A DNA stretch of 33,209 bases, taken from Lachnospiraceae bacterium UBA3850 (GTDB taxonomy: Bacteria; Bacillota; Clostridia; Lachnospirales; Lachnospiraceae). The notes under the pieces are model-generated. The model was not told the DNA's origin. It worked only from the letters and a program-made list of their open reading frames with translations, and ran no database searches. Position 1 is the stretch's first letter, and the number at the start of each line of letters is the position of its first letter. The DNA lies in NCBI GenBank assembly GCA_002392655.1, contig DGHK01000012.1, positions 1 to 33,209 of the forward strand. The letters are read 5' to 3'. Shown here piece by piece: positions 24,397 through 32,134 of the stretch. Both the position numbers and the translations under genes were made by a program.

Positions 24397-24981
24397 ATGA
24401 AGAAGAAATTGATTGCACTTATCATGGTTTTTTGCATGGCGTTTTCCTTGGTAGCGTGCGGCAAGAAGGAAGTTGAGATCAGTACAAAGGGACCTTATAA
24501 CTTCGGAACAAGCAAGACGGCTAAGAATGCATTTAGCCCAAATAAGCAGGAGACACTGTTTGGTTATACATTTACCATACCTGAGTACATGGGTGACAAG
24601 GCCGGAAATTCAACTAGTGATACTATCTACTATTATGCTGAGCAGAACGGTAAGGTTGCTATGCTCATGGTTCAGGAGTTTTCTGCTACAGGCATGAAGG
24701 AAGAGGATATCGAGAAGAATGCCGGTTCCTATATGACAGGTGTTAAGTCAACACTCACAGGCTACAAGAGCTATCAGTCTGATTATGTGAAGATCGCAGG
24801 ACACACAGGCTACAGAGAGTACCTCGACTGCACAATGGCAGGCCTTACATGTAACACTGTTATCTACATGTTCTATGATGAGGGAAAGGGCAAGGGAGTT
24901 TCAATCTTCTGGAGCGAGTCTGAGAATACTGACTTTACATATTTCGATGATGTTCAGCAGATCGTAAATTCAGTTCAGTAA
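24397..24981 (+). CDS. Lipoprotein of unknown function
   Basis: I choose ATG 24397 (MKKKLIALIMVF...), with GAGGAG eight bases upstream, over an in-frame ATG at 24382 that lies at that ribosome binding site and would spoil the signal peptide. The 194-residue product has a type II signal peptide with lipobox LVAC (Cys21). The mature part begins with a short polar stretch and continues as a mixed alpha/beta domain (LFGYTFTIPEYMGD, KVAMLMVQEFSA, VKIAGHTGYREYLDC, FTYFDDVQQIVNSV). It resembles generic clostridial lipoproteins with a PsbP/LpqN-like fold, but I cannot name one. It is the last gene before the first leader module. Confidence 0.8.
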   Translation: MKKKLIALIMVFCMAFSLVACGKKEVEISTKGPYNFGTSKTAKNAFSPNKQETLFGYTFTIPEYMGDKAGNSTSDTIYYYAEQNGKVAMLMVQEFSATGMKEEDIEKNAGSYMTGVKSTLTGYKSYQSDYVKIAGHTGYREYLDCTMAGLTCNTVIYMFYDEGKGKGVSIFWSESENTDFTYFDDVQQIVNSVQ

Positions 24982-25015
24982 TATAATTATAGATATGTGG
25001 TGTAAATTATAAAAA

Positions 25016-25076
25016 GTGTGATAATTTGACACCAAACAAAAAAACTCTTTTGATAAAATATCAAGAGAGTTTTTTT
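25016..25076 (+). promoter_or_regulatory. Leader module copy 1: GTGT...ACAC dyad plus AAA-loop hairpin
   Basis: A 17-nt sequence starting GTGT and ending GACAC (25016-25032) contains TTGACA (25026-25031). It is followed by an 18-bp hairpin (arms 25038-25055 and 25059-25076, loop AAA, one G-U pair) whose right arm ends in seven T. The hairpin ends two bases before the ribosome binding site of the next gene. It can serve as terminator for the lipoprotein gene, attenuator for the next, or both. A second copy with compensating base changes is at 26398-26459. Confidence 0.8.
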
Positions 25077-25093
25077 GCAGGAGGAACAGGGCG

Positions 25094-25540
25094 TTGAAAA
25101 CTACGGATGATTTAATGGATGAGCTCAGTCTCGATGTTTCAGACGAGAGAGCCCTCGATAAATATCTGGAAAAAGTATCAGGTTACGGAAACGTATCGAG
25201 AGAAACCTTCGCCGAGTATTATGGTCGGCTTCTTAAGAGGAAAGGACTTTCTAGTGGAGACATAGAGAAGCAGACAGGCCTTGAGCATTCATTCTGTAAT
25301 AAAATGATTAACGGAAAAACAGGTGTATCGCGAAACAACATGCTTGCGCTTTCGATTGCGGCCGGCCTCTCTCTGGATGAAGTGGAAGAGTGCCTGATGC
25401 TCACAAATAACGGTGCCCTGTATGCCAAGGATACTAGAGACTCTGTGATAATCTACAGCATCAACAGAGGCCTCTCGCTTACTGAAACAAATGAGCTTCT
25501 GTTCTCTAAAGGAATGGAGCTTTTGGGACAGGTTAAGTAA
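25094..25540 (+). CDS. Helix-turn-helix protein (XRE-like), possible regulator
   Basis: The TTG start at 25094 is preceded by AGGAGGA. The 148-residue protein has an acidic N-terminal 30 residues. A helix-turn-helix region follows at about 46-95 (LLKRKGLSSGDIEKQTGLEHSFCNKMINGKTGVSRNNMLALSI has the usual helix-turn-helix spacing), then LSLDEVEECL and a repeated-looking RDSVIIYSINRGLSLTETNELL. As I recall, proteins with this RDSVIIY...GLSxxETNELL tail occur near Ser/Thr kinases in Lachnospiraceae; a kinase gene lies 3.5 kb downstream. It may regulate this region, perhaps at the dyad shared by the two leader modules, but that is inference. Confidence 0.75.
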   Translation: MKTTDDLMDELSLDVSDERALDKYLEKVSGYGNVSRETFAEYYGRLLKRKGLSSGDIEKQTGLEHSFCNKMINGKTGVSRNNMLALSIAAGLSLDEVEECLMLTNNGALYAKDTRDSVIIYSINRGLSLTETNELLFSKGMELLGQVK

Positions 25541-25560
25541 CGGGTCTTGGTTTAGGAAGC

Positions 25561-25615
25561 TTGTGAAAGTAGTTTTTTAAAGAGGCTTGTGAAAGAGGTT
25601 TGTGAAAGTAGTTTA
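25561..25615 (+). repeat. Short degenerate repeats of TTGTGAAAG
   Basis: TTGTGAAAG occurs at 25561, 25587 and 25601 (the last within TTTGTGAAAG); the first and last are followed by TAGTTT. They lie between the HTH gene and its terminator. Probably slippage-derived. Confidence 0.55.
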
Positions 25616-25626
25616 GTATATATGAG

Positions 25627-25662
25627 AGACTGCAGTCAGATTCTGACCGTGGTCTTTTTTTA
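25627..25662 (+). terminator. Rho-independent terminator after the HTH gene
   Basis: AGACTGCAGTCAG (25627-25639) pairs with CTGACCGTGGTCT (25643-25655) around an ATT loop (two G-U pairs, one mismatch), followed by seven T. Confidence 0.8.
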
Positions 25663-25739
25663 CATTTTCTATTTATTTTCGAAACAAAAAGATGTATACT
25701 ATTTCGGGTTTATTATTTAAACGTAAGGAAGGAAGAATT

Positions 25740-26336
25740 ATGTTAGAGACAGATACACAGCTTGATGATTTTAAGGATGATATGATTGAAATCACGGAAG
25801 AGGATATGAAGAAGATTTCGGGTGGACCTGATCCGGATGGGGACGGCGACTCAGAAGCAGCGAAAGAACTGAAGGATGCAGCGAAGGATTTAAAAGAAGC
25901 TGCGAATAAGAAGGCTGAATCTGAAAAGACAGGGGAGGCTGTGAAGAAAAGCCCTGCGGGAGCTTTGCTCAAGATTCTTGCGGCACTTGTTGTTATAGGT
26001 GGTCTCGTTTGCATCTTCGTTTTCACCGGACTTAAGAATGATATCGTCGGAACATGGGAGTATATCCCTGAGAACAATAAAAACCTCAGAATGGTATTTG
26101 AGTTTAATGATGATGGTGTCATCGAGGCAAAATCATATATGAATAACTTCCTTGTTTATTATGACAAGGGAACATACTCAGTAAAGAGTGGCTACCTGAT
26201 TTGTAACTGGGAAGGACAGGGCGAGGTACCGCAGGTCGAGTATGAGGTTAAGGGTGACAAGCTTATTTTTGATAATGAGAATCAGGTGTTCCACAGGATT
26301 GAAAATGACGATGCATCTCCAACGGATTCGAACTGA
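25740..26336 (+). CDS. Protein with bacteriocin-type double-glycine leader, transmembrane segment and lipocalin-like domain
   Basis: I choose ATG 25740 (AAGGAAGGAAG upstream); an in-frame ATG at 25692 overlaps the probable -10 element TATACT (25695-25700). The 198-residue product begins with an acidic segment ending MIEITEEDMKKISGG (Gly28-Gly29), which reads like the double-glycine leader cut by C39-peptidase ABC exporters. An acidic stretch and Ala/Lys/Glu helix follow (about 30-70), then a transmembrane segment (about 74-97). The C-terminal domain (about 101-190: IVGTWEYIPENN, MVFEFNDDGVIEAKS, YDKGTYSVKSGYLICNW, YEVKGDKLIF) has the IVGTW/GTY/L-x-F pattern of lipocalin-like domains. A leader peptide on a membrane protein is odd. 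No C39 exporter gene is in the window. Confidence 0.78.
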   Translation: MLETDTQLDDFKDDMIEITEEDMKKISGGPDPDGDGDSEAAKELKDAAKDLKEAANKKAESEKTGEAVKKSPAGALLKILAALVVIGGLVCIFVFTGLKNDIVGTWEYIPENNKNLRMVFEFNDDGVIEAKSYMNNFLVYYDKGTYSVKSGYLICNWEGQGEVPQVEYEVKGDKLIFDNENQVFHRIENDDASPTDSN

Positions 26337-26397
26337 TATTTGAAGGATGCGACCGCTGTGGCAGAAAATTACATATAGTGCTAAAGATTGACATATT

Positions 26398-26459
26398 GTG
26401 TCATTTTTTGACACCAACAAAAAAACCTTTATTGATAAAATATCAGTAGAGGTTTTTTT
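26398..26459 (+). promoter_or_regulatory. Leader module copy 2: perfect GTGTCA/TGACAC dyad plus AAA-loop hairpin
   Basis: GTGTCA-TTTTT-TGACAC (26398-26414) matches 14 of 17 positions of copy 1. It is followed by a 19-bp hairpin (arms 26419-26437 and 26441-26459, loop AAA, two G-U pairs) whose right arm runs into T residues. The stem sequence differs from copy 1 but pairing is kept. It ends five bases before the GGAGGTGA of the next gene. Upstream of it, 26337-26397 shows nothing else I recognise. Confidence 0.8.
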
Positions 26460-26476
26460 TGTTGGAGGTGAGAGCT

Positions 26477-27157
26477 ATGAAAATATGGAAAACGTTTTCT
26501 GGTATTATTTCAATCTTAGTTTTTGGATTTGTAGTATTTCAATCTTGTGCGGCAAAGATGGTAGATGATTATCAAGGAAAGGGTGGGACGGCCGGTGTTG
26601 CCGGCATGCTGGTTGCAATAGTACTTTTGATCTGTGGGGCATTGTCTATTTCGACAAGAAGTTCAACAAAAGGTGCTGGTGATTTATCGATAGTTATTTT
26701 ATATGTAATAGCTGCAATAGTTGGATATACCAAACATGGATTTTATAAGGATTTGATTGTTTGGGCAACATGGTGTCTGATATGTGCAGTAGTTGTTTTT
26801 GTACTTGATATAGTACAGACAGTTAACAGGTACACACAAAAGAATCAAATTAATAATCAAAATAATATGAACCAGGTTCCTTATAACAGAAACCAAAATC
26901 TTCCTAATTTTCCGCCTGGGATTCAAGGAAATCAAGGAAATCAAGGAAATCTTGTAAATCCTCAAAACAATGTGTTCCCGAATCAGAATAGTTCATCAAA
27001 TCTTCAAAGTGGAGTTCTAAGTAATCAGTATACTACTCAGAATGTACAAAGTAGTGTTTCAAGTATTGAGTTGATAAAGAAATATAAAGAATTGTTAGAT
27101 ATGGGAGCTATAACCCAAGAAGAATTTGATAAGAAAAAACAAGAATTACTAAAATGA
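26477..27157 (+). CDS. Multi-pass membrane protein with Asn/Gln-rich linker and SHOCT domain
   Basis: I choose ATG 26477, with GGAGGTGA five bases upstream; an in-frame TTG at 26459 lies in the hairpin's T-run. The 226-residue protein has about four hydrophobic segments in residues 1-118 (including VAGMLVAIVLLICGALSI and LIVWATWCLICAVVVFVLDI). An Asn/Gln/Pro-rich linker follows (about 123-195, with GNQ repeats). The C-terminal SHOCT motif is about residues 198-226 (IELIKKYKELLDMGAITQEEFDKKKQELL). SHOCT modules are short oligomerisation-type helices. Its DNA is visibly richer in A/T than the operon upstream. The zinc-ribbon/TPR gene follows after 42 bp, so the pair is probably co-transcribed. 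Confidence 0.85.
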   Translation: MKIWKTFSGIISILVFGFVVFQSCAAKMVDDYQGKGGTAGVAGMLVAIVLLICGALSISTRSSTKGAGDLSIVILYVIAAIVGYTKHGFYKDLIVWATWCLICAVVVFVLDIVQTVNRYTQKNQINNQNNMNQVPYNRNQNLPNFPPGIQGNQGNQGNLVNPQNNVFPNQNSSSNLQSGVLSNQYTTQNVQSSVSSIELIKKYKELLDMGAITQEEFDKKKQELLK

Positions 27158-27199
27158 TGTTTTTGGTGTTTGACTATTACATGAAAGGGGGATATATCG

Positions 27200-28873
27200 A
27201 TGGCAGATATTATTTGTAAAAAATGCGGAAAGGAAATTGATAGTGAATCAAGACTATGTCAGTTTTGTGGTGAGGTAATACTACAGGATGATGAAAAAGA
27301 AGATGAAATAAAAGAAACAGATGCAGAGAGTAACTCTGAAAAAAAAGAAATAAAAAAAAGAAAGAAGAAGCGGATTATTATTCTAGCATCAATAATAGTT
27401 GGAATAATGCTTGTAATAGCTTCGATTATTATTTATAAAAAGGTAATAAAACCTGCAAATAAATATAATGCAGCAGAGATGCTTATGGATGATGGAAAGT
27501 ATCAAGATGCAATAAATCTATTTTCTGAACTTGGTTCATATAAAGATGTGGATAAAAGGATAGCTGAATGTGAGATTCTTCTTGGAAAAGAGTACTATGA
27601 AAAGAAAGATTACAAGTCTGCAGTGGAATTATTTATCAAGCATTATGATGATTCTGAAGCAAAAAAGTATGTATATAAATGCTTCATAGACATCGCAGGT
27701 TTGGATTATTATAATGCATACCTTGATGCGGTTATAGAGTTTGATGCTTTTATAAGAAAAGAACTTAATTCTATGATAGACTTCGTAAAGGATGCTAAAT
27801 TAGGTCTTAATAAAACTGAAAAATGGATATCAAATTATGATGACCATCGCGAAGATTTGATGAACGAAAAAGAAAAACTTCAAAATAAACGCGAATGGTT
27901 TGGAAGAGTATTTAATCCAACTATAATTAAAACTTGTAATGATCAGATTTTATCTGATGCATATGATGCGTTTATTGACTTTAATCAGGAAATGACAGAA
28001 TTAATATCGCATACCCATAATTATATTGATGATTTTAGAGAGGCGAATTATGAAAATATAAACTCAGACACAAAGTCAGTAACTGATAAGTTTAATAAAT
28101 ATATAGAAACTATTTCCAAGATATATAAAGGAGCCGGAGAAGATTATGTAGTCATGGAAGAACTTGATTTAAGTGGATTCTATGATTTTAAAAAAGAAGA
28201 AGATGAGTTTGTAGAAGAGCTTTTTGGTTCAGAGGAAAACAGAGATAAATGGGCCAAAGAAAAGGATTCAGGTAAGGCATCAGATGATACTTCTAGTGAA
28301 TCGAACGATAATAAAAATAAAGAAGAATCTTACTACGAAAACGATACATTTGAGGTGTCATATAAAACGCTATATAACAATATACTTGGTCATTCGACAA
28401 TAATACACAAGGTTTATGCTTCGAAAACAAAGGATGTTGAGGCGACAGTAATAGCATATGATCTTAATGGGAATGTGATAGGAAAAGCTACAGATGAGAT
28501 AGAGCTTGTTGAAGGTCAGTATAACTTCTTCCGTTTTCTGTTCACAGCAGATGTATCAAATGCAACCTTTGAGGTTAAGGTAAACATTAAAGAGCCGGAC
28601 GGGCTTAGAGGACCGGAAGATGCGGTTGAACTTGTCACATATAGTGATGATGGATTTAATATATTCCTTACATTTAAACAGGTCAAGCCTTCTGTTGGAG
28701 AGTTTGCCAAATTTAAGATTTTGTATATTAAGGATGGACAGGTTGTTGGAGATGGAGATGGATATTACAGTGTGTATGCCAAAAATCTGAACGGGCAGGA
28801 CACAACTGATGTCGCAAAGCTGTTATTAGATGTAGATGAGTATGACCATATAGAGTATTTCTTTGAACCTTGA
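27200..28873 (+). CDS. Membrane protein with N-terminal zinc ribbon and TPR-like repeats
   Basis: ATG 27200 follows AAGGGGG. The 557-residue protein starts with a zinc ribbon (Cys6, Cys9, Cys20, Cys23), then an acidic/basic linker, a transmembrane segment (about 59-79) and TPR-like helices (about 85-165, MDDGKYQDAINLFSELGSYKD, EYYEKKDYKSAVELF). A helical middle (about 170-330) and an acidic linker (about 345-378) precede a beta-rich C-terminal domain (about 380-557, FEVSYKTLYNNIL, VEATVIAYDLNGNVIGKATDEIE). The cytosolic zinc ribbon with an outer TPR part suggests an envelope sensor or scaffold. It is A/T-rich except near the 3' end, where codon use looks more like the core genes. A terminator follows. 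Confidence 0.85.
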   Translation: MADIICKKCGKEIDSESRLCQFCGEVILQDDEKEDEIKETDAESNSEKKEIKKRKKKRIIILASIIVGIMLVIASIIIYKKVIKPANKYNAAEMLMDDGKYQDAINLFSELGSYKDVDKRIAECEILLGKEYYEKKDYKSAVELFIKHYDDSEAKKYVYKCFIDIAGLDYYNAYLDAVIEFDAFIRKELNSMIDFVKDAKLGLNKTEKWISNYDDHREDLMNEKEKLQNKREWFGRVFNPTIIKTCNDQILSDAYDAFIDFNQEMTELISHTHNYIDDFREANYENINSDTKSVTDKFNKYIETISKIYKGAGEDYVVMEELDLSGFYDFKKEEDEFVEELFGSEENRDKWAKEKDSGKASDDTSSESNDNKNKEESYYENDTFEVSYKTLYNNILGHSTIIHKVYASKTKDVEATVIAYDLNGNVIGKATDEIELVEGQYNFFRFLFTADVSNATFEVKVNIKEPDGLRGPEDAVELVTYSDDGFNIFLTFKQVKPSVGEFAKFKILYIKDGQVVGDGDGYYSVYAKNLNGQDTTDVAKLLLDVDEYDHIEYFFEP

Positions 28874-28882
28874 TCAGAGTAG

Positions 28883-28970
28883 GGTACCTGGCACCTTTTG
28901 GGAAAAAGGTGCCAGGTACTTTTTTGCCCAAAGGTACCGTGTACCAAAACGGCAAAAGGTGCCAGGTACC
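28883..28970 (+). terminator. Terminator built from GGTACC-TGGCACC palindromes
   Basis: A perfect 16-bp stem (28884-28899 with 28904-28919, loop GGGA) is followed by a T-run. The right arm is repeated 50 bp further on (28954-28969), and the left arm can pair with either copy. Between them is a small GGTAC/GTACC hairpin with loop CGT (28933-28945). Palindromes of this GGTGCC-AGGTACC type are familiar to me from other clostridial intergenic regions, though that is memory only. Confidence 0.75.
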
Positions 28971-28972
28971 TA

Positions 28973-29001
28973 TTTACTTAAAATGTGTCAGGCATTATAA
29001 T
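28973..29001 (+). promoter_or_regulatory. Promoter of the Ser/Thr kinase gene
   Basis: TTTACT (28973-28978), a 17-bp spacer and TATAAT (28996-29001), right after the palindromic terminator. Confidence 0.6.
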
Positions 29002-29037
29002 ATCAATTATTATTCAAAGTGAAGGGAAAATTAATAA

Positions 29038-30108
29038 GTGGATGTTAAGGAATATATAAATTCAAATTATAAGCTGGTGAAGAGCCTGAAACGTGATGGC
29101 TCGGTAATGATTGCAAAGTGCACGATAGATGATGGTCTCTATGTTGTAAAGAATAAGAAGGCATATGACAGTGAGATATATAACAGGCTGAAGGAGGCTG
29201 ATATAGACGGCATACCGAAGGTCTATGAGGTGCTGGAGGATAAGGGTGGTCTCTGGATAATAGAGGAGTTTGTGCAGGGACGTACGCTGGAGGAATTCTT
29301 TGGGGATGATTATCTGGCCGATGTTACGGGCGAAGCCGGACTGAATGGTGAGGACGATGCTAAGGCTTCGAACGGTGTAGATTCGAACGAGGCACCAGAC
29401 AATGTTCTTGAGGTGAGCTTTGATACTACGGGAGTAAATGGTATCAAGACTGAGAATGATGCAGCAGAGTGGATGCTGACAAATGTGATTCTCAGTGTTT
29501 CTAAAACGTTAAATAAGCTGCATACTCTTAAGCCGCCGATTATTCATAGGGATATAAAGCCTGAAAATATAATCATTACTGATCTTGCTGAGATCAAGCT
29601 GCTTGATTTTAATATATCGAGAGGTTTTACGGGTACGGCTGAAAAGGATACGGTGGCGATGGGTACGAAGGGGTTTGCACCGCCTGAGCAATATGGCTTC
29701 AAGGAGAGCGATGCGAGGTCTGATATCTATAGTCTGGGAGCTACGATTAAGTATCTGATGGAGAAGACTCGTTGTGAGTCGGAGATGCTTTCTGAATTTG
29801 TAAAGAAAGCTATGTCATTTGATCCGAAGAATAGATTCCAAAATATGATAGAGGTTATCTACTTTATCAAGCATTATGATGACGATGAGGTTGAGGATAT
29901 ACTTGAACAGGCAGGAGAAGCGGCCGGTTCTTCAGCATTGTCAGGACTTGGTAGTTTAGACGTGCAGAATGTGGATGAAGAGAAGCTTAAGCTGGCGATA
30001 GAAAATAAGCGACTTGAGCTGGAGAAGGATAAGGCCAATAACAGGCTTATTGCATTTTCTCTAGTTATAGCAGTGATAATCATCATTATCTTGTTTATAG
30101 CTATGTAA
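29038..30108 (+). CDS. Tail-anchored eukaryotic-like Ser/Thr protein kinase
   Basis: The GTG start at 29038 follows AAGGG at a longish 12-base distance; the protein then begins MDVKEYINSNYKLVKSL, as kinase N-lobes do. The 356-residue product has a small N-lobe (candidate ATP-binding Lys38), hinge WIIEEFVQGRTLEEF, catalytic HRDIKPEN (170-177), DFN (190-192) in place of DFG, and the activation/substrate segment GTKGFAPPEQYG. The RSDIYSLGATIKYL helix follows. An acidic insertion (about 90-140) splits the hinge from the next helix. The C-terminus has a charged helix and a transmembrane segment (about 337-356) ending the protein, so the kinase faces the cytosol. It is richer in G/C than both neighbours and has its own promoter. 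Confidence 0.9.
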   Translation: MDVKEYINSNYKLVKSLKRDGSVMIAKCTIDDGLYVVKNKKAYDSEIYNRLKEADIDGIPKVYEVLEDKGGLWIIEEFVQGRTLEEFFGDDYLADVTGEAGLNGEDDAKASNGVDSNEAPDNVLEVSFDTTGVNGIKTENDAAEWMLTNVILSVSKTLNKLHTLKPPIIHRDIKPENIIITDLAEIKLLDFNISRGFTGTAEKDTVAMGTKGFAPPEQYGFKESDARSDIYSLGATIKYLMEKTRCESEMLSEFVKKAMSFDPKNRFQNMIEVIYFIKHYDDDEVEDILEQAGEAAGSSALSGLGSLDVQNVDEEKLKLAIENKRLELEKDKANNRLIAFSLVIAVIIIIILFIAM

Positions 30109-30154
30109 GTAAAGTTTATTTCAGTTTTGCTGAATAAAGAGATGAGGGTTATTT

Positions 30155-30523
30155 ATGTATGATGATTTTGAAAAATGGGTTAATAATATTTTAGAAAATG
30201 ATATCCCAGAAGGCGTTGTGGCTGTGGCTTTTAACATTTATGACGATGGAGATGGAAACTGGTCAGTAGAAGCTGTAGGTACTTCATCCTTTGATGAAGA
30301 AGATGATGACTGGGCTTGTGACGAAATAACAGACTTTGGCTCTAGAGGAAAAAATTTTGCTTGGAATGAAAACTATGAATGGGAAGATGCATTTGAGACA
30401 ATCGTTAAAATGCTAAATAAATATCTAGAAGAAGGCTGCTATAAAGATAAGCTTAAAGCACTTAACGGGGTTGGCACTGGCTTTGTAGATGGAGATCTTG
30501 AAGTAATCTATATAAAAGAGTGA
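30155..30523 (+). CDS. Small acidic protein, immunity-protein-like
   Basis: ATG 30155 follows GAGGGT. The 122-residue cytoplasmic protein is very acidic, with strands FNIYDDGDGNWSVEAVGTSSF and a helix DAFETIVKMLNKYLEEG. The single-domain alpha/beta shape and setting fit immunity proteins of polymorphic-toxin loci, but I cannot assign a family. Codons are A/T-rich. It starts the run of small genes that continues to the window end. Confidence 0.65.
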   Translation: MYDDFEKWVNNILENDIPEGVVAVAFNIYDDGDGNWSVEAVGTSSFDEEDDDWACDEITDFGSRGKNFAWNENYEWEDAFETIVKMLNKYLEEGCYKDKLKALNGVGTGFVDGDLEVIYIKE

Positions 30524-30602
30524 TAAAACTTTAAGTTACAGATAAAATTTCGGTTTTTCTAAACAGATTAACTTACAGGATAACTGACGAGGAAAGATAT
30601 TT

Positions 30603-31220
30603 ATGTTTAATAAATTTATATTAAGAGGAAATGTTTCAGGAGCTATCCGCTCGGATGATGAGATGGCGTCTGTTGATAAAGAGGCTGCAGATGAATCCTT
30701 TAAAAATCAGAAAAAGAAGTTGGATTTATTTCTACAGCAAAAAGGATTTGTAAAGTATAAAACTAATTCCTATGCAAGAAGAAACAATCTTAATGTATTG
30801 GAATATATTAACCTGCAAAAAGAGCAATATGGATCAAAGATATTTACGGTAAATTATGCATTGATACCGTTATATGTGACGCATTCCTACTTATCATACG
30901 ATTTAGGTGATAGATTAGGGAAACTGATATGTAATAGAGATGTGTGGTGGGATTACTCTACTGCGGAAATGGCGGAAGTTAGTTTTCAGAATGTAATGGA
31001 TGCGATTGATAAATTTTTGCTGCCATGGTTTGATGAAAGAAATAGCAAAGAATCTCTTAAGAAGGAGTTAATTAAAGAAGAACAAAAACGAAAAAAATAT
31101 GGCGGTCGGTTATCGGATATTCAACAAACTTGGTTGGATGTTATAGATAGTGAAGATGATTATTCGGACATAATCAGTAGTAATAATGTCACATTCAAGT
31201 TGCCGAAGAAATTGCATTAA
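30603..31220 (+). CDS. DUF4304-like protein
   Basis: ATG 30603 follows GAGGAAAG. The 205-residue cytoplasmic protein carries features I associate with DUF4304: KKLDLFLQQKGFVKYKTNSYARRN, VLEYINLQKEQYGSKIFTVNYALIPLY, and SYDLGDRLGKLICNRDVWWDYS, ending with FLLPWF. DUF4304 proteins are of unknown function and often sit among toxin-immunity genes. The C-terminus (about 145-205) is charged and probably flexible. Codons are A/T-rich. Confidence 0.75.
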   Translation: MFNKFILRGNVSGAIRSDDEMASVDKEAADESFKNQKKKLDLFLQQKGFVKYKTNSYARRNNLNVLEYINLQKEQYGSKIFTVNYALIPLYVTHSYLSYDLGDRLGKLICNRDVWWDYSTAEMAEVSFQNVMDAIDKFLLPWFDERNSKESLKKELIKEEQKRKKYGGRLSDIQQTWLDVIDSEDDYSDIISSNNVTFKLPKKLH

Positions 31221-31293
31221 ACTGGAAGTTATGGAACTTGAAGGTGGACAACTAATTACAGTTGTATTTATCCTCCAAGATAAAGGAATTGCT

Positions 31294-31611
31294 ATGTATC
31301 AAACGATATTACAAGAGTGCAGAAAATGGTTTTATAATGTTTCCTCTCAATATGATGAGGTATTGAAAATAAGTATAGAAAAAGATGATTCATCATGTTT
31401 AATTGGAGATATTGATTCAAATCGTTATATATCTCAAATAATTGTCGCTGAATCAGGTTTTAAGCCGTATAGGTATGTAGAATTTACGATTTATGACTTG
31501 GATAAAGATGTAAATCAATCACCGGTTTTTTGGTATGGTGATCAAGATAATTCTTCAGTGGTAGATATCATTGATAATTTGAACAAAGGACTAAGAATAG
31601 TCTTGAGTTAA
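31294..31611 (+). CDS. Small protein of unknown function
   Basis: The open frame begins further up, overlapping the DUF4304-like gene. I choose ATG 31294 because AAAGGA lies seven bases upstream; ATG 31231 is possible but has only a weak site. The 105-residue product (MYQTILQECRKWFYNV..., ending IDNLNKGLRIVL) has one N-terminal and one C-terminal helix around a beta-rich middle. No family recognised; size and context again suggest an immunity-type protein. Confidence 0.6.
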   Translation: MYQTILQECRKWFYNVSSQYDEVLKISIEKDDSSCLIGDIDSNRYISQIIVAESGFKPYRYVEFTIYDLDKDVNQSPVFWYGDQDNSSVVDIIDNLNKGLRIVLS

Positions 31612-31640
31612 ATCGGAATACAATTTTTGTGGGGGTGGAT

Positions 31641-32123
31641 ATGGGAAGACCTTTTTTTATCAGTTGTGAGATATGGGGAACTGCATATAAGGTTTCAGAG
31701 ATTATAAAAGACATCTGTGGGAAAATTGACATCGATAATTTCTCGATAAATCCATTTTCCGACGGTATTGAGAATGTTTGCATTGTTGTAAATTGTCATC
31801 CTGATGAAAATCTAATTCGTGGCTGGGGAAAACCGAGAAAATACATTAATTATCAAAAGAGATATGCAGACATTCGCTTACCAATTCCTTATGTTGAGTT
31901 TATTTCGGCGGATTATGATCATCAGTATCTCATGGTGTTAAAGAATATAGTAGAGTCTATTAGGGTGATTGGAAATAAGTGTAAGAAAAGTAAAAAAGCC
32001 ACTTTTGATAGTGAAGAATTGGTTAAGGTCATTCTCTCAAAAATGGAGATTTCAGAAGAAAGCCTAGATGAGGTTATAGGCGTGATTCCTGATGAAAAGT
32101 ACAGGGATTTAAAAAATGGATAG
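31641..32123 (+). CDS. Imm44-like candidate immunity protein
   Basis: I choose ATG 31641, with the G-rich GGGGGTGG just upstream; a GTG at 31629 would overlap that site. The 160-residue cytoplasmic protein has FISCEIWGTAYKVSEIIKDICGKI at the start, then ENVCIVVNCHPDE, WGKPRKYINYQKRYADIRLPIPY and HQYLMVLKNIVESIRVI. A strand with S-x-E, a helix, and a late R-L-x-I-x-Y strand before an amphipathic helix recalls the Imm44 family, but this is from memory and tentative. The remainder (about 120-160) is charged and helical. Confidence 0.62.
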   Translation: MGRPFFISCEIWGTAYKVSEIIKDICGKIDIDNFSINPFSDGIENVCIVVNCHPDENLIRGWGKPRKYINYQKRYADIRLPIPYVEFISADYDHQYLMVLKNIVESIRVIGNKCKKSKKATFDSEELVKVILSKMEISEESLDEVIGVIPDEKYRDLKNG

Positions 32124-32134
32124 AGGACATGATT

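Noticed and set aside
28728..28955. Minus-strand frames over the end of the TPR gene and the palindromic terminator
   Set aside because: They depend on the GGTACC-type palindromes and have no homology-like features.
31186..31293. Upstream extension of the 105-residue gene overlapping the DUF4304-like gene
   Set aside because: The extension reads through another gene's end without a ribosome binding site; ATG 31294 has one.
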